DNA of 64,000 nucleotides from Hydrangea macrophylla (GCA_033977485.1 CM066991.1:27835850-27899849), one strand, 5' to 3'. Numbered from the stretch's first letter, positions 22,609 to 35,032 are shown. A program made the numbers and translations. Notes: generated by a model not told the origin, from the sequence alone.

Positions 22609-25600
22609 AGGGTGTCTGATTCTTGTTCCATTTCTTCCTATAAATTTCTATGGACATGTGGGAGGTGTGAATTAAGTGTCGTGATTACCGGATCAACGGT
22701 TTGCATTTTGAACCCCCAAACCCCAAAAATATAGGTTTTCAGAGTTTGCGAGGCAAAAAGTTGTTTTGTATTGTATCATGATAACTGGGAGTCCGATTCT
22801 TGTTCTGTTTCTTCCTGCAACTTTCTATAGATGTGTGGGAGGTGTGAGTTAAGTTTCGTGGTTACCGAATCGACGGTTTGCATTTTGATCCCCCAAATCC
22901 CAAAAACTTTATTTTTCAGAGTTTACGTGGTGAAAAAGTTATTTTGTATTGTATCTTGATAACCGGGAGTCTGATTGTTGTACCATTTCTTCCTATAACT
23001 TTTTATGGACGTGTGGGAGGTGTATGTTAAGTTTTGAGGTTACCAGATTGACGGTTTGCTTTTGGACCACCCAAACCCCAAAATCTTTGTTTTTCAGAGT
23101 CTTCGAGGAGAAAAACTTATTTTGTATTGTATCTTGATAACTGGGAGTCCGATTCCACTTTTGTTTCTTCCTACAACTTTCTTTAGACATGTGTTAGGAG
23201 CGACTTAAGTTTCGTGGTTACTGGATTGACGGTTTGCATTTTGACCCCCCAAACCCCAAAAACTTAGTTTTTCATAGTTTACGAGGAGAAAAAGCTATTT
23301 TGTAGTGTATCTTAATATCCGGGTGTCCGATTTCTGTTCCGTTTCTCCCTACAAATTTCTATGGATATGTGGGAGGTGCAAGTTAAGTGTCGTGTTTACC
23401 GGATCGACAATTTGCATTTTGACCCCCCAAACCCCAAAAACTTAGTTTTTCAGAGTTTACGAGGTAAAAAAGTTGTTTTGTATTGTATCTTGATAACCGG
23501 GAGTCCGATTCTTGTTCCGTTTCTATTTGAAACTTTCTATAGATTTGTGGGAGGTATGAGTTAAGTTTCGTGCTTACCGGATTGACGGTTTGCATTTTGA
23601 CCCCCCAAACCCCCAAAACATAGTTTTTCAGAGTTTACGAGGTGAAAATTTTATTTTGTATTGTATCTTGATAACCGGTAGTCCGATTTATGTTCTGTTT
23701 CTTTCTATAACTTTCTATGGATGTGTGGGAGGTGCGAGTTAAGTTTTGTTGTTACCGGACAGACGATTTGCATTTTGACCCCCGAAACCCCAAAAACTTT
23801 GTTTTTCAGAGTTTACGAGGTGAAAAAGTTATTTTGTATTGTATCTTGATAACCGGGAGTCCGATTCCTGGTCTATTTCTTCTTACAACTTTCTATGGAC
23901 GTGTAGGAGGTGTGAGTTACGTTTCGTGGTTACCGGATCGACGGTTTGCATTTTGAACCCCTAAACCCCAAAAACATTGTTTTTTAGAGTTTACAAGGTA
24001 AAAAAGTTATTTTCTAGTATATCTTGATAACCAGGAGTCCGATTCCCGTTCTGTTTCTTCCTACAACTTTCTTTAGATATGTGGGAGGAACAAGTTAAGT
24101 TTCATGATTACTGGATCGACGGTTTGCATTTTGACCCCCCAAAATCCAAAAATATAGTTTGTCATAGTTTACAATGAGAAAAAACTATTTTGTAGTGTAT
24201 CTTGATATCAGGGTGTCTGATTCTTGTTCCATTTCTTCCTATAAATTTCTATGGACATGTGGGAGGTGTGAATTAAGTGTCGTGATTACCGGATCAACGG
24301 TTTGCATTTTGAACCCCCAAACCCCAAAAATATAGGTTTTCAGAGTTTGCGAGGCAAAAAGTTGTTTTGTATTGTATCATGATAACTGGGAGTCCGATTC
24401 TTGTTCTGTTTCTTCCTGCAACTTTCTATAGATGTGTGGGAGGTGTGAGTTAAGTTTCGTGGTTACCGAATCGACGGTTTGCATTTTGATCCCCCAAATC
24501 CCAAAAACTTTATTTTTCAGAGTTTACGTGGTGAAAAAGTTATTTTGTATTGTATCTTGATAACCGGGAGTCTAATTGTTGTACCATTTCTTCCTATAAC
24601 TTTCTATGGACGTGTGGGAGGTGTATGTTAAGTTTTGAGGTTACCAGATTGACGGTTTGCTTTTGGACCACCCAAACCCCAAAATCTTTGTTTTTCAGAG
24701 TCTTCGAGGAGAAAAACTTATTTTGTATTGTATCTTGATAACTGGGAGTCCGATTCCACTTTTGTTTCTTCCTACAACTTTCTTTAGACATGTGTTAGGA
24801 GCGACTTAAGTTTCGTGGTTACTGGATTGACGGTTTGCATTTTGACCCCCCAAACCCCAAAAACTTAGTTTTTCATAGTTTACGAGGAGAAAAAGCTATT
24901 TTGTAGTGTATCTTAATATCCGGGTGTCCGATTTCTGTTCCGTTTCTCCCTACAAATTTCTATGGATATGTGGGAGGTGCAAGTTAAGTGTCGTGTTTAC
25001 CGGATCGACAATTTGCATTTTGACCCCCCAAACCCCCAAAACTTAGTTTTTCAGAGTTTACGAGGTAAAAAAGTTGTTTTGTATTGTATCTTGATAACCG
25101 GGAGTCCGATTCTTGTTCCGTTTCTATTTGAAACTTTCTATAGATTTGTGGGAGGTATGAGTTAAGTTTCGTGCTTACCGGATTGACGGTTTGCATTTTG
25201 ACCCCCCAAACCCCCAAAACATAGTTTTTCAGAGTTTACGAGGTGAAAATTTTATTTTGTATTGTATCTTGATAACCGGTAGTCCGATTTATGTTCTGTT
25301 TCTTTCTATAACTTTCTATGGATGTGTGGGAGGTGCGAGTTAAGTTTTGTTGTTACCGGACAGACGATTTGCATTTTGACCCCCGAAACCCCAAAAACTT
25401 TGTTTTTCAGAGTTTACGAGGTGAAAAAGTTATTTTGTATTGTATCTTGATAACCGGGAGTCCGATTCCTGGTCTATTTCTTCTTACAACTTTCTATGGA
25501 CGTGTAGGAGGTGTGAGTTACATTTTGTGGTTACCGAATCGACGGTTTGCATTTTGAACCCCTAAACCCCAAAAACTTTGTTTTTCTATAGTTTACATGG

Positions 25601-27597
25601 TAAAAAAGTTATTTTGTATTGTATCTTGATAATCGGGAGTCCGATTGCTGTACCATTTCATCCTGTAACTTTCTATAGATTCGTGGGAGGTGCGAGTTAA
25701 GTTTTGTTGTTACCGGATAGACGGTTTGCATTTTGACCCCCGAAACCTCAAAAACTTTGTTTTTTAGAGTTTACGAGGTGAAAAAGTTATTTTGTATTGT
25801 ATCTTGATAACCGGGAGTCCGATTCCTGGTCTATTTCTTCTTACAACTTTCTAAGGACATGTAGGAGGTGTGAGTTACGTTTCGTGGTTACTGGATCGAC
25901 GGTTTGCATTTTGAACCCCTAAACCCCAAAAACTTTGTTTTTCTATAGTTTACGTGGTAAAAAAGTTGTTTTGTATTGTATCTTGATAACCGGGAGTCCG
26001 ATTGTTGTACCATTTCATCCTACAACTTTCTATGGACGCGTGGGAGGTGCGAGTTATGTTTTGAGATTACCGGATCGATGGTTTGCATTTTGACCACCCA
26101 AACCACAAAAACTTTGTTTTTTAGAGTCTACGAGGAAAAAAACTTATTTTGTATTGTATCTTGATAACCGGGAGTCCGATTCATGTTCCATTACTTATTA
26201 CAACTTTCTATGGATGTGTGGGAGGTATGAGTTAAGTGTCGTGTTTTTCAGATTGACGGTTTGCATTTTGACCCCCCTAACCCCAAAAACTTAGTTTTTC
26301 AGAGTTTACGAGGTAAAAAATTTGTTTTGTATTGTATCTTGATAACTGGGATTCCAATTCCTATTCTGTTTCTTCCTACAACTTTCTATGGATATTTGGG
26401 AGGTTTGAGTTAAGTTTTGAGGTTGCTGGATCAACGGTTTGCATTTTGGCCCCCCAAACCCCAAAAACATTATTTTTCATAGTCTACGAGGTGAAAAATT
26501 TGTTTTGTATTGTATCTTGATAACCGAGAGTCCGATTCCTGTTATGTTTCTTCTTGCAACTTTCTATGGAAGTGTGGGAGGTGTAAGTAAAGTTTCGTGT
26601 TTACCGGATCGACGGTTTGCATTTTGACCCCCCAAACTCCAAAAACTTTTTTTTTTCAGAGTTTACGAGGTGAAAAAGTTATTTTGTATTCTATCTTGAT
26701 AACCGGGAGTCCGATTCTTGTTTTGTTTCTTCCTGTAACCTTTTATAGACATGTGGGAGGTGTGACTTAAGTTTCGTAGTTACCGAATCGATGGTTTGCA
26801 TTTTGACCCCCCAAACCCCAAAAACTTTATTTTTTAGAGTTTACGTGGTGAAAAAGTTATTTTGTATTGTATCTTGATAACCGGGAGTCCGATTGCTGTT
26901 CCATTTCTTACTACAAGTTTCTATGGACGTGTGGGAGGTGCGAGTTATGTTTTGAGGCTATTAGATCGACGGTTTGCATTTTGACCACCCAAACCTCAAA
27001 AACTTTGTTTTTCAGAGTCTGCGAGGAGAAAAACTTGTTTTGTATTGTATCTTGATAATCGGGAGTCCGATTCCTGTTCTATATCTTCCTGCAACTTTCT
27101 ATAGACGTGTGGGAGGTATGAGTTAAGTGGCATGTTTTTTGGATTGACGGTTTGCATTTTGACCCCCTAAACCCCAAAAACTTAGTTTTTTAGAGTTTAC
27201 AAGGTGAAAAGGTTGTTTTGTATTGTATCTTGATAACCGGAAGTCCGATTCCTATTCCGTTTCTTCCTGCAACTTTCTATGAATGTGTGAGAGGTGCGAG
27301 TTAAGTTTTGAGGTTACTGGATCGACGATTTGCATTTTGACCCCCCAAACCCCAAAAATATTATTTTTAAGAGTCTACAAGGTGAAAAACTTATTTTGTA
27401 TTGTATCTTTATAACCGGGAGTCCGATTGCTGTTCTATTTCTTCCTACAACTTTCTATGTACGTGTGGAAGGTTTGAGTTAAGTTTCGTGGTTACCGGAT
27501 TGACAGTTTGCATTTTGACCCCCCAAACCCCAAAAACTTAGTTTTTCAGAGTTTACGAGGTAAAAAAGTTATTTTCTATTATATCTTGATAACCGGG

Positions 27598-29101
27598 TGA
27601 TGGAAAAAATCGTTTAAATTAAAAGTTTAAACGCGCAGTGGAAAAGTCAAGTTATGAAACTTTATTGGCATGCCGGAATCTACTACCCATCAATTCTATA
27701 GATGCGTACTAACTTTACTTAGGGGACAAGTATTATATCTTTGTGTCTTGAACCCAATTCTGAAATCTTCAACTTTCAGCGGCCTCCACTAGATGGCCTT
27801 CACTCTTATGACACCTATGGATGCTCGCAGGAAGGACTAGGGTAGGTGGGAACCCTAATGAAGAGGATTGGGAAGGTTTAGGAAAACCAAAATAGTTTCT
27901 GCAGCTTCTACGTATAAAAACGACGATTAAAACATTTAGTACGCAGCTACCCTATTTATAGATTCCCAGAACCGACCTACTCTTCGAGCGATCGAAGTGT
28001 ATTCGATCGATTGAACCTTCGATCGATCGAACAACCCTCGAGCGATCGAACCTGCCTAGACTTCAATCCATCAAAACTCCTTCGATCGATCGAACCTGCC
28101 TTGACATGATCCTCATGTGTCCTTCCAAGCTTCCTAGCAAAGCTAAGAGTGGGACCTCCTAGGCTCTTTATTGTTGGCTCAGACCAGTTTGTTAATCACA
28201 GTGACCAAACTCTTTGATCAGCAAACTAATTAACTGGCCAGTTAACGTTTACTCCACTATAAAATGATAACTGAACTCCAACGCAAAAGAACATATCCGA
28301 AGTGATAACTAGACTTGTATGTTGTACTAATGTCCCTCTACCTTCAGCATTCGTAATTATATTCACGTAGTTGGATAACTGTTACTGTCAACCTGAATCA
28401 TGATTACTTCTTGTATTCCTTGAGTCCCATTCACCTCTCGTGATTACCAAACATGTGGATAACTCTTATCAACAAGACTGCAGTACTCAGTAATTGACTT
28501 GGTGACATTCTCAAGGGAATGCTTACTCTGAAACAGAGGGTAGATTCTGTCTTGACAATATATGTTCACAATCCTATGAACATGATATACCCAAGATACC
28601 TAGGTGTTGATCTTCTATAGACCTCACTGATTGGTAAGTCAAAGCAGCCATATCCACAGCCTGTGTTCATAATCGTCGCAAGATTGAGAACACATACCTT
28701 ATACAAGTTATGAGTTCCTATTGACTGTTTGACAGCATTAAGTGTCAGTAGGAAAGCTCAGGTCCTTCAATGCACTATAAGCACTAGCATATTAACTAAG
28801 AGTGACACTATAGTGATTGAGATTAGTTACTCCATCCAATGGTAGTTAATTATGCTATAATGTATACCTGATGAGATATCCAGCCTCATCATCCACTGTG
28901 ACATGCTTTAAGTATCAAAGAATAGTAATTCATATCTCACTTGTATGTATCTCATACACATATGAATGACCTACTATGATACTTAAGGATTGATAATCAT
29001 CTCATGAAAGAAACATACATAATGAAATGTAAAACTGATACCCATATATTAAAATGCTAATGTCATACATAAAGTAATGGTTTGAGGGCGTAAACCCAAC
29101 A
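27598..29101 (-). mobile_element. Solo LTR of a second family (1504 bp) inside the satellite
   Basis: The insertion begins TGATGGAAAAAATCG and ends AACCCAACA; the satellite resumes in phase after it. The flanking pentamers are CCGGG (27593-27597) and TCGGG (29102-29106), a target duplication with one change. A minus-strand TATA box, CTATAAATAGGG, lies at about 27954-27965. A cluster of six GATCGATCGA-type palindromes (27982-28105, gaps 8, 5, 8, 14, 8 bp) lies just upstream of it in minus orientation. No coding frame is present. Confidence 0.85.
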
Positions 29102-30043
29102 TCGGGAGTCCAATTCCCGTTCTGTTTCTTCCTGTAACTTTCTATAGACATGTGAGAGGAACGACTTAAGTTTCATGGTTACTAGATCGACGGTTTGCAT
29201 TTTGACCCCCCAAATCCCAAAAACTTGTTTTTCATAGTTTACGAGGAGAAAAAGCTATTTTGTAGTGTATCTTGATAACCGAGTGTCCGATTCCTTTTTC
29301 GTTTCTTCCTGCAAATTTCTATGGACATGTGGGAGGTGCGAGTTAAGTATCTTGTTTACTAAATCAACAGTTTGCATTTTGACCCCCTAAACCCCAAAAA
29401 CTTAGTTTTTAAGAGTTTACGAGATGGAAAGTTATTTTGTATCGTATCTTGATAACCGGGAGTCCGATTCTTGTTCCGTTTCTTCCTATACCTTTCTATA
29501 GATGTGTGGGAGGTGTGAGTAAGGTCTTGTGATTACCAAATCGACGATTTTCATTTTGACCCCCCAAATCCTAAAAACTTAGTTTTTCGTAGTTTACGAG
29601 GTAAAAAAGTTATTTTGTAGTGTATCTTGATAACCGGGAGTCTTATTCCTGTTCTGTTTATTTTTGCAACTTTCTTTACATGTGTGGGATTTGCGAGTTA
29701 AGTTTCATGGTTACCGGATCGATGGTTTGCATTTTGACCCCCAAAACCCAAAAACTTAGTTTTTCATAGTTTCAAGGTAAAGAAGTTGTTTTGTAGTGTA
29801 TCTTGATAACCGAGAGTCCGATTCCTGTTTTGTTTCTTCCTGCAACTTTCTTTAGACTTGTAAGAGGTTCGAGTTAAGTTTCTTGGATATCAGATCGATG
29901 GTTTGCATTTTGACCCTTCAAACCCCAAAAACCATAGTCTACGAGGTAAAAAGTTATTTTGTAGTGTATCTTAATAATCAGGAGTCCGATTTCCGTTCCG
30001 TTTCTTCCTGTAACTTTTGTTGATAACCGGGAGTCCGATTCAT

Positions 30044-31027
30044 TAAAGTTTAAACAATTCCCGATGAAATTATTTCGTCACGAAAGTTTAAACAATTCCC
30101 GACAAAATATTTCGTCACTAATAGTAAAATAATTACCGACGAAACAATTTCGTCACCAATTGTAACAATTCCCGGCGAAAGTTTTTCGTCACGAAAGTTT
30201 AAACAATTCCCGATGAAATATTTTGTCACTAAAAGTAAAACAATTACTGATGAAACAATTTTGTCAACAATTGTAACAATCCGACGAAAGTTTTTCGTCA
30301 CAAAAGTTTATACAATTCCCGACGAAATATTTCGTCACTAAAAGTAAAACAATTACCGACGAAATAATTTCGTCACCAATTATAACAATTCCCGATGAAA
30401 GTTTTAAGTCACGAAAGCTTAAACAATTCCCGATGAAAAATTTTGTCACTAAAAGTAAAACAATCACCGACGAAACAATTTCGTCACAAATTGTAACAAT
30501 TCCCGACGAAAGTTTTTCGTCACGAAACCTTAAACAATTCCCAACGAAATATTTCGTCACTAAAAGTTAAACAATTATCGACGAAATAATTTCGTCACCA
30601 ATTGTAACAATTCCCGACGAAAGTTTTTCGTCACGAAAGGTTAAATAATTCCCGACGAAATATTTCGTCACAAAAAGTAAAACAATTACCGATGAAAGTA
30701 TTTCGTCATTAATTGTTACAATTACGGACAAAAATATTTCGTCAAGAAAGGGTAAACAACACCCGACGAAATATTTCGTCACTAAAAGTAAAACAATTAC
30801 TGACGAAAAAATTTCGTCACCAATTGATAATGTTTCGTCACCTAAACTTTTCTCACCAAATTTTTGGCGGGGGAAATTTCCCGCTAACTATTAGCGACAA
30901 ACGTTGATTTTATACCTAATCGTATACTATTAGTGACGTTGATTACATCCCTAATAGTATACTATTAGTGACAAAAATAATTTCATGGGTAAAAGTTTCG
31001 TCACTAAAGGTCAGATCTGTTGTAGTG
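30044..31027. mobile_element. CACTA transposon terminus with subterminal repeat array, left side truncated
   Basis: The right end is TTGTAGTG (31020-31027), the complement of the CACTACAA terminus. Inward lie GTTTCGTCACTAAAGG, ATTAGTGACAAAAAT and GGCGGGGGAAATTTCCCGC, a layout I associate with plant CACTA ends. From 30050 to 30830 a 111-bp unit repeats about seven times (landmarks 30138, 30249, 30358, 30469, 30580, 30691, 30802), each with palindromes of the type GACGAAAnnnTTTCGTC. These should be transposase-binding subterminal motifs. No left terminus is seen at the satellite junction, so the element is truncated there. Confidence 0.8.
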
Positions 31028-31036
31028 GTACCATCG

Positions 31037-31215
31037 CCACTACAAAAGAGGAAAAAAAATAAATAAAAGACGTAATTTTTTGGAGCAATTGTCTAAATAG
31101 AAGGAGCAACTCACCAAACGTTAGGAGCAACGTTATTCTTTCCGTTTGGTGAGTTGCTCCCGATAAGTTTGGTGAGTTTTTCAGGTGGCACCAATTTAGC
31201 CTCCGTCCCTTCATA
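31037..31215. other. CACTACAA start and 18-bp hairpin next to the CACTA end
   Basis: CACTACAAAAGAGG begins near 31038, 10 bp after the CACTA right end, and could be the outer end of a second element. Further in, GGAGCAACTCACCAAACG (31103-31120) and its exact complement (31143-31160) form an 18-bp stem with a 22-nt loop. No matching far terminus was found. Confidence 0.45.
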
Positions 31216-32000
31216 CGAAAAAAAAGGGCTTTGCTTGCTTCAATTACCGTTCAGAGCCATCCAAGAGCGTACCAGAATCAAACATTTCGTGTGCCTTTGG
31301 GAAAGAAAAAAGGCATCCTAGACTGTGGGTACTTCCTCTTTGGTATATACCCACTATCGTAGAAAAAGATGAAGTCTTTCGCGAGGACGAGGTCGCCTTG
31401 GAACTCCTGCCATTTTGACAGTTGCTCCAACCTGCAACCTCTTTTTTTCCCTTCTTTTCAGCAAGGTAGGGGTGGATAAGGGAGTAGGCCCATGGTGGTG
31501 GTGAGAAGAGAGAGAATAGATAGAGAGAGGCAGGGGTGGTGGTGGCCATGCATATATTAGATATATATGTATATATATACTCATGTATAAATAGAGAGAG
31601 AGGTTGTGGTGGTGGTGGTGGTGGCGGTGGCTAGTGGTGGTGGCCGTGGTGGTGGCTGGTAGTGGTGGTGGTCGTGGTCATGGTGTGCTGGCCAGCCATG
31701 GTGGTGGCTGCTAGTGCAAGTGGTGGTGAGAAAGAAGATGGGGGGTAATTGTAATTTTTTTATTTGAAAAAAATCTAAAAGTTGATGTGTTTTTAAAGTT
31801 TTAGTTTTAACTTGATGTTCTTTTCATTTTAAAAAAGTAACTGATTGTCGTTTAAAATACCAAACAAAAGTTAACTGATAATCCCTTCTAATTAATGTTA
31901 TACGAATACCTTTCACGCGGTCCAATGTACACCTTTCAACCAATCCATCTAATGCCTTTCACCTAATCCATCCGACTCTTAGAATGCCAAATATGTTGTG
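31216..32000. repeat. Gene-free region with GGT/GTG microsatellite
   Basis: From about 31600 to 31740 the plus strand is mostly GGT/GTG triplets with CT and GC interruptions. TA-rich microsatellite sequence lies at 31555-31585. Frames across the GGT stretch are low complexity and I do not call them genes. Nothing else is recognisable. Confidence 0.6.
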
Positions 32001-32002
32001 AA

Positions 32003-32168
32003 GGGTAAAGATTAGGACACACCTAAAGACACAACTTTTGTGACACAACTCAGTCCACATCTCTTGAGTTGTGTCCCAAAAGTTGTATTTATGTGTCCCA
32101 ATCTTTACTCATATCTCTTGAGTTGTGTCCCAAAAGTTGTGTCTTTAGGTGTGTCCCAATCTTTACTC
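32003..32168. mobile_element. Palindromic MITE, family M, copy 1
   Basis: GGTAAAGATTAGGACACACC and AGACACAACTTTTG at the left are mirrored by TTGTGTCTTTAGGTGTGTCC and CAATCTTTACTC at the right, giving inverted repeats over most of the ~165 bp. A partial extra copy of the AGTTGTGTCCCAAAAGTTGT arm lies in the middle. A relative occurs at 57086-57266. Confidence 0.7.
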
Positions 32169-32555
32169 TATTGTGAATCTTTGACAATGGATCGAACTGT
32201 TAGGGTTAATCTAATTTATTAGATAAAAAACCACTAGGGTTTTCAATGCGGCACATCCACAACCAATCAAGTGCAAGCATGTAAATAATATATGCAAACC
32301 TAGATAGAGAACGAGAAGAAGCAGATTCGAAACTCTGCATTATGTGTATATACATATATGCATAGAAATATATAAATATATATGTATATATGTACGAATA
32401 CAATATGTATTCATATGTATATATACAAAGTCCTTATCCCTCAATTTATAAAAAGTGAGGATTTCTAATCATAGCCGTTTCATCTCATTTACAGCACACT
32501 GAATTTTACTTTTAGTGTAATGATTAAACGAACTCTCTAATAAATAAATTTTTGT

Positions 32556-32841
32556 TGAGATAGATGGGAGACTAACTGTTTAGAAATTTTATTTTGTATC
32601 ATTAGTTTGTCCTTATATGTCAGGGATATAATTGTAGAGAGTATATTTGGTAATGATAGATTAGTTGAGAGAATTGGAAGAAAATGGTATTAAGGTGTAT
32701 TATGTGTTACAATGGAATGACCTTTATGTAGGCTCATACAATCCTTAAGTACAATGTAGTACAATGCAGTACGACTGTAAAGTACAATGTATGTGGACAT
32801 AGTTAGGGTAATGAATGAACCTAGACTATAATTCTCTAACA
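32556..32841 (-). mobile_element. 3' LTR of copia element C1 (about 286 bp)
   Basis: In minus orientation it begins TGTTAGAGAATTATAG right after a purine-rich tract (plus strand GACCCCTCAAACTTAAGG, 32842-32859) and probably ends ATCTCAACA at 32556. The size suits copia LTRs. The far boundary is inferred from the TG...CA rule only, since the partner 5' LTR is missing. Confidence 0.6.
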
Positions 32842-32859
32842 GACCCCTCAAACTTAAGG

Positions 32860-35032
32860 TGGTTGAATGGAAACCAATTTGAGTTTGATAATCAAATCCT
32901 CAAGATGTCCAGGTGGATGAATGTTGGTAAAAATGTCAGCATTCTGATTAGTAGAGGAGACTGAGATAAGCCGAATGGTGCCACAAGAAAGATGATGACA
33001 TAGAAAATGGCAGTCGACCTCGATATGTTTTGTACGTTCATGAAAGACATCATTGTGGGCGATTTGAATGGCACTTTGATTATCACAACTAATAGTTGTA
33101 GCAGCGGAATGAGTGACCCCATGTCTTCAAGTAACCATCGTAGCCAGAGAAGTTCCTGAGTAGCATCAGCAAGAGCACGATATTCAACTTCTATACTAGA
33201 TAGAGCAACAATTGTTTGCTTCTTGCTGCGCCAAGAAATGAGAGAATTATCCAATAAAAAGCAATAAACAATAGTGGAACGGCGATCAGTAGGATCACCT
33301 GGCCGGTCTGCATCGGAGTAGGCATGTAGCTCAAGGGAGGAGTGGCAGAGAAATGAAAACCATGATATAGTGTACCCTTAACATACCTAAGAATGCGGAG
33401 AACTACAGCACTATGAGGAGAACGAGGAGAAGACATAAACTGGCTAACAATATGGACAGCATAGGAGATATCTAGTTTGGTAACTGTCAGATAAACAAGA
33501 CTCCCAACAAGCTGACAATATAAGGTAGGATCATCCAAGAGTACACCATCCATAGGTGTGAGCCTACAGTTAGGCTCGAGAGGAGTGTTGCATGTCTTGT
33601 TGTTTGTAAGTCTTGCCCAAATAAGTAGGTCAGAAGCATACTTGGCCTGAGAAATATTATAGCGATCAGAATTGGAAGTGATCTCATGGCCCAAATTAAA
33701 AAATAATTAAGCTTGTCAAGATCCTTCATTTCAACATGTTGACTGAGATAAGTTTTGAGATCCAGAATTCCATAAGTATCATTCGTGGTGATGATCATAT
33801 CATCCACATAGAGGAGAAGGAGAATAATGCCTCGGTCAGTTCGACGAATGAAAATAGCCGAATCATATAGGCTAGTAGTGACCCAAAACCCTCAACAATA
33901 GTGCTGAATTTCGCAAACCAAGCCCGTGGATCTTGCTTGAGACCATAGAATGCTCGACGGAGTTTGCAAACTTGATGACGATGATGATGATAACCAGGAG
34001 GAGGATGCATATCAACTTCTTCACTGAGTTCACCATTGAGAAAGGCATTTTTGACATCCATTTGGAATAAGTCCCAATGGCGAAGCAACTACTGTAATAA
34101 GACTGAGATTGAAGTGAGTCCAGCAACTGGGGCAAATGTTTCCTCATAATCAATCCCATACTCCTGGGTAAAGACCTTGGCTATTAGATGGGCTTTATAG
34201 CGATAAATGGATCCATCTGAGTGAGTTTTGATCTTGTAAACCCACTTGCACCCCATAGCATTTCTACCTTATGGCAAGCTCACCAAATCCCATGTGTGAT
34301 TTTGTTCTAGTGCCTGTAATTCATCATCCATTGCTTTCTGCCAAAGAGGATTAGTACTAGACTCACGATAAGACTGAGGTTCATGATGAGAAAGAATGGT
34401 AGAAAAAGCAACATAATCACAAAGACAAATTGAAGGAGTTTTTGCCCGGTTACTTTGTCGGAGGGGTGAAGCAGGTGCAGGAACGAATCCATCAGTTAGA
34501 GCAGGAAGCTCAGGAGAGGGCAAGATGGATGACTCAGGCAGGAAAACTGTGGAAGGGAATGACAGAGACGGGGACAGAGATGGGGGCTGTATTTTAGGAG
34601 GTAGGATAGTATCAGTAGAGTCTGGGAATAGGCCTGCTGAAGGATTAGTGAAAAAAAGGGAGTATTATCAGAAGATAGGTAAAACTTGGACATAGAAGAT
34701 AACATCTTGTGTTCCCAGAAAACAACATATCTGGATACTCGAAGACGTTTGGAATGTGGATCCCAACATCGGTATCCCTTGTGTTCAATTCCATATCCTA
34801 AGACATAATATAGGCAAGATCTAGACTCTAGTTTCGGGCACTCATGTGGTTGAATGAGAACAAAACAGACAGAACCAAAGACCTTGAGTGTGCTATAGTC
34901 CGGAGAGGCAGAGAGTGACCATAGAGACGCTCATGTGGGGACTGATTTCCAATGACAGGACTAGGAACATGATTCTTGGTGTAAACAGTTGTAAGAGTAG
35001 CCTCTCCCCAAAAATACTCAGAATAGGAGGCA
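32860..35032 (-). pseudogene. pol: Ty1/copia pol remnant: integrase C-terminus, reverse transcriptase, RNase H
   Basis: Read on the minus strand from 35032 downward, with several frameshifts: the integrase end (YFWGEATLTTVYTKN, HERLYGHSLP), the RT start (NPLWQKAMDDELQALEQNHT), FQMDVKNAFLNGELSEE, AFYGLKQDPRAWF, the catalytic box YVDDMIIT (33787-33810), GSLVYLTVTKLDISYAV, RYVKGTLYHGFHF, and RNase H with SLISWRSKKQTIVALSS and EVEYRALADAT. The order INT-RT-RH is that of copia. The 5' half of the same polyprotein lies at 44931-47150; element N separates them. It is non-functional. Confidence 0.9.

Larger units (their letters stand above)
17400..25560 (+). repeat. Higher-order repeat of nine monomers (1601 bp) within the satellite
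   Basis: Distinctive monomer variants recur at fixed spacing. One landmark lies at 19708, 22949 and 24550 and another at 20120, 23361 and 24962. After removing the 1640-bp LTR insertion plus target copy, both spacings equal 1601 bp. An earlier, slightly diverged copy (landmarks 17758 and 18170) is offset by 1950 bp, so it carries two extra monomers. Within-register copies look nearly identical whereas neighbouring monomers differ visibly. This shows recent block amplification by unequal exchange. Confidence 0.88.
16708..30043 (+). repeat. Satellite array, ~178-bp monomer, about 57 copies, interrupted by two solo LTRs
   Basis: The monomer contains TAACCGGGAGTCCGATTC, TTTCTTCCTGCAACTTTCTA, GTGGGAGGTGCGAGTTAAG, CCGGATCGACGGTTTGCATT, TTGACCCCCCAAACCCCAAA and TTTTGTATTGTATCTTGA. 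Successive GGGAGT landmarks fall at 16715, 16893, 17062, 17240, 17419, 17596, 17774 and 17952, so the period is about 178 bp with one shortened unit. Blocks are 16708-20973, 22609-27597 and 29102-30043. Because 178 is not divisible by three, the many short frames starting MYLDNRES or MDVWEV are repeat artefacts. The length matches typical plant centromeric satellites, but centromere function cannot be told from sequence alone. Confidence 0.95.

Noticed and set aside
16761..27055. Many plus- and minus-strand ORFs of 60-80 codons (MYLDNRES..., MDVWEV..., MSKESCRKK...)
   Set aside because: They are translations of the 178-bp satellite. The period is not a multiple of three, frames change from unit to unit, and stops are regular.
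30050..30782. Minus-strand ORFs with repeated TKYFVGNC and DEIVSSVIV segments
   Set aside because: They follow the 111-bp subterminal repeat of the CACTA end; no protein family is evident.
31244..31549. 101-codon minus-strand ORF near the GGT microsatellite
   Set aside because: Low-complexity and Ser/Lys-rich, with no recognisable domain or gene context.
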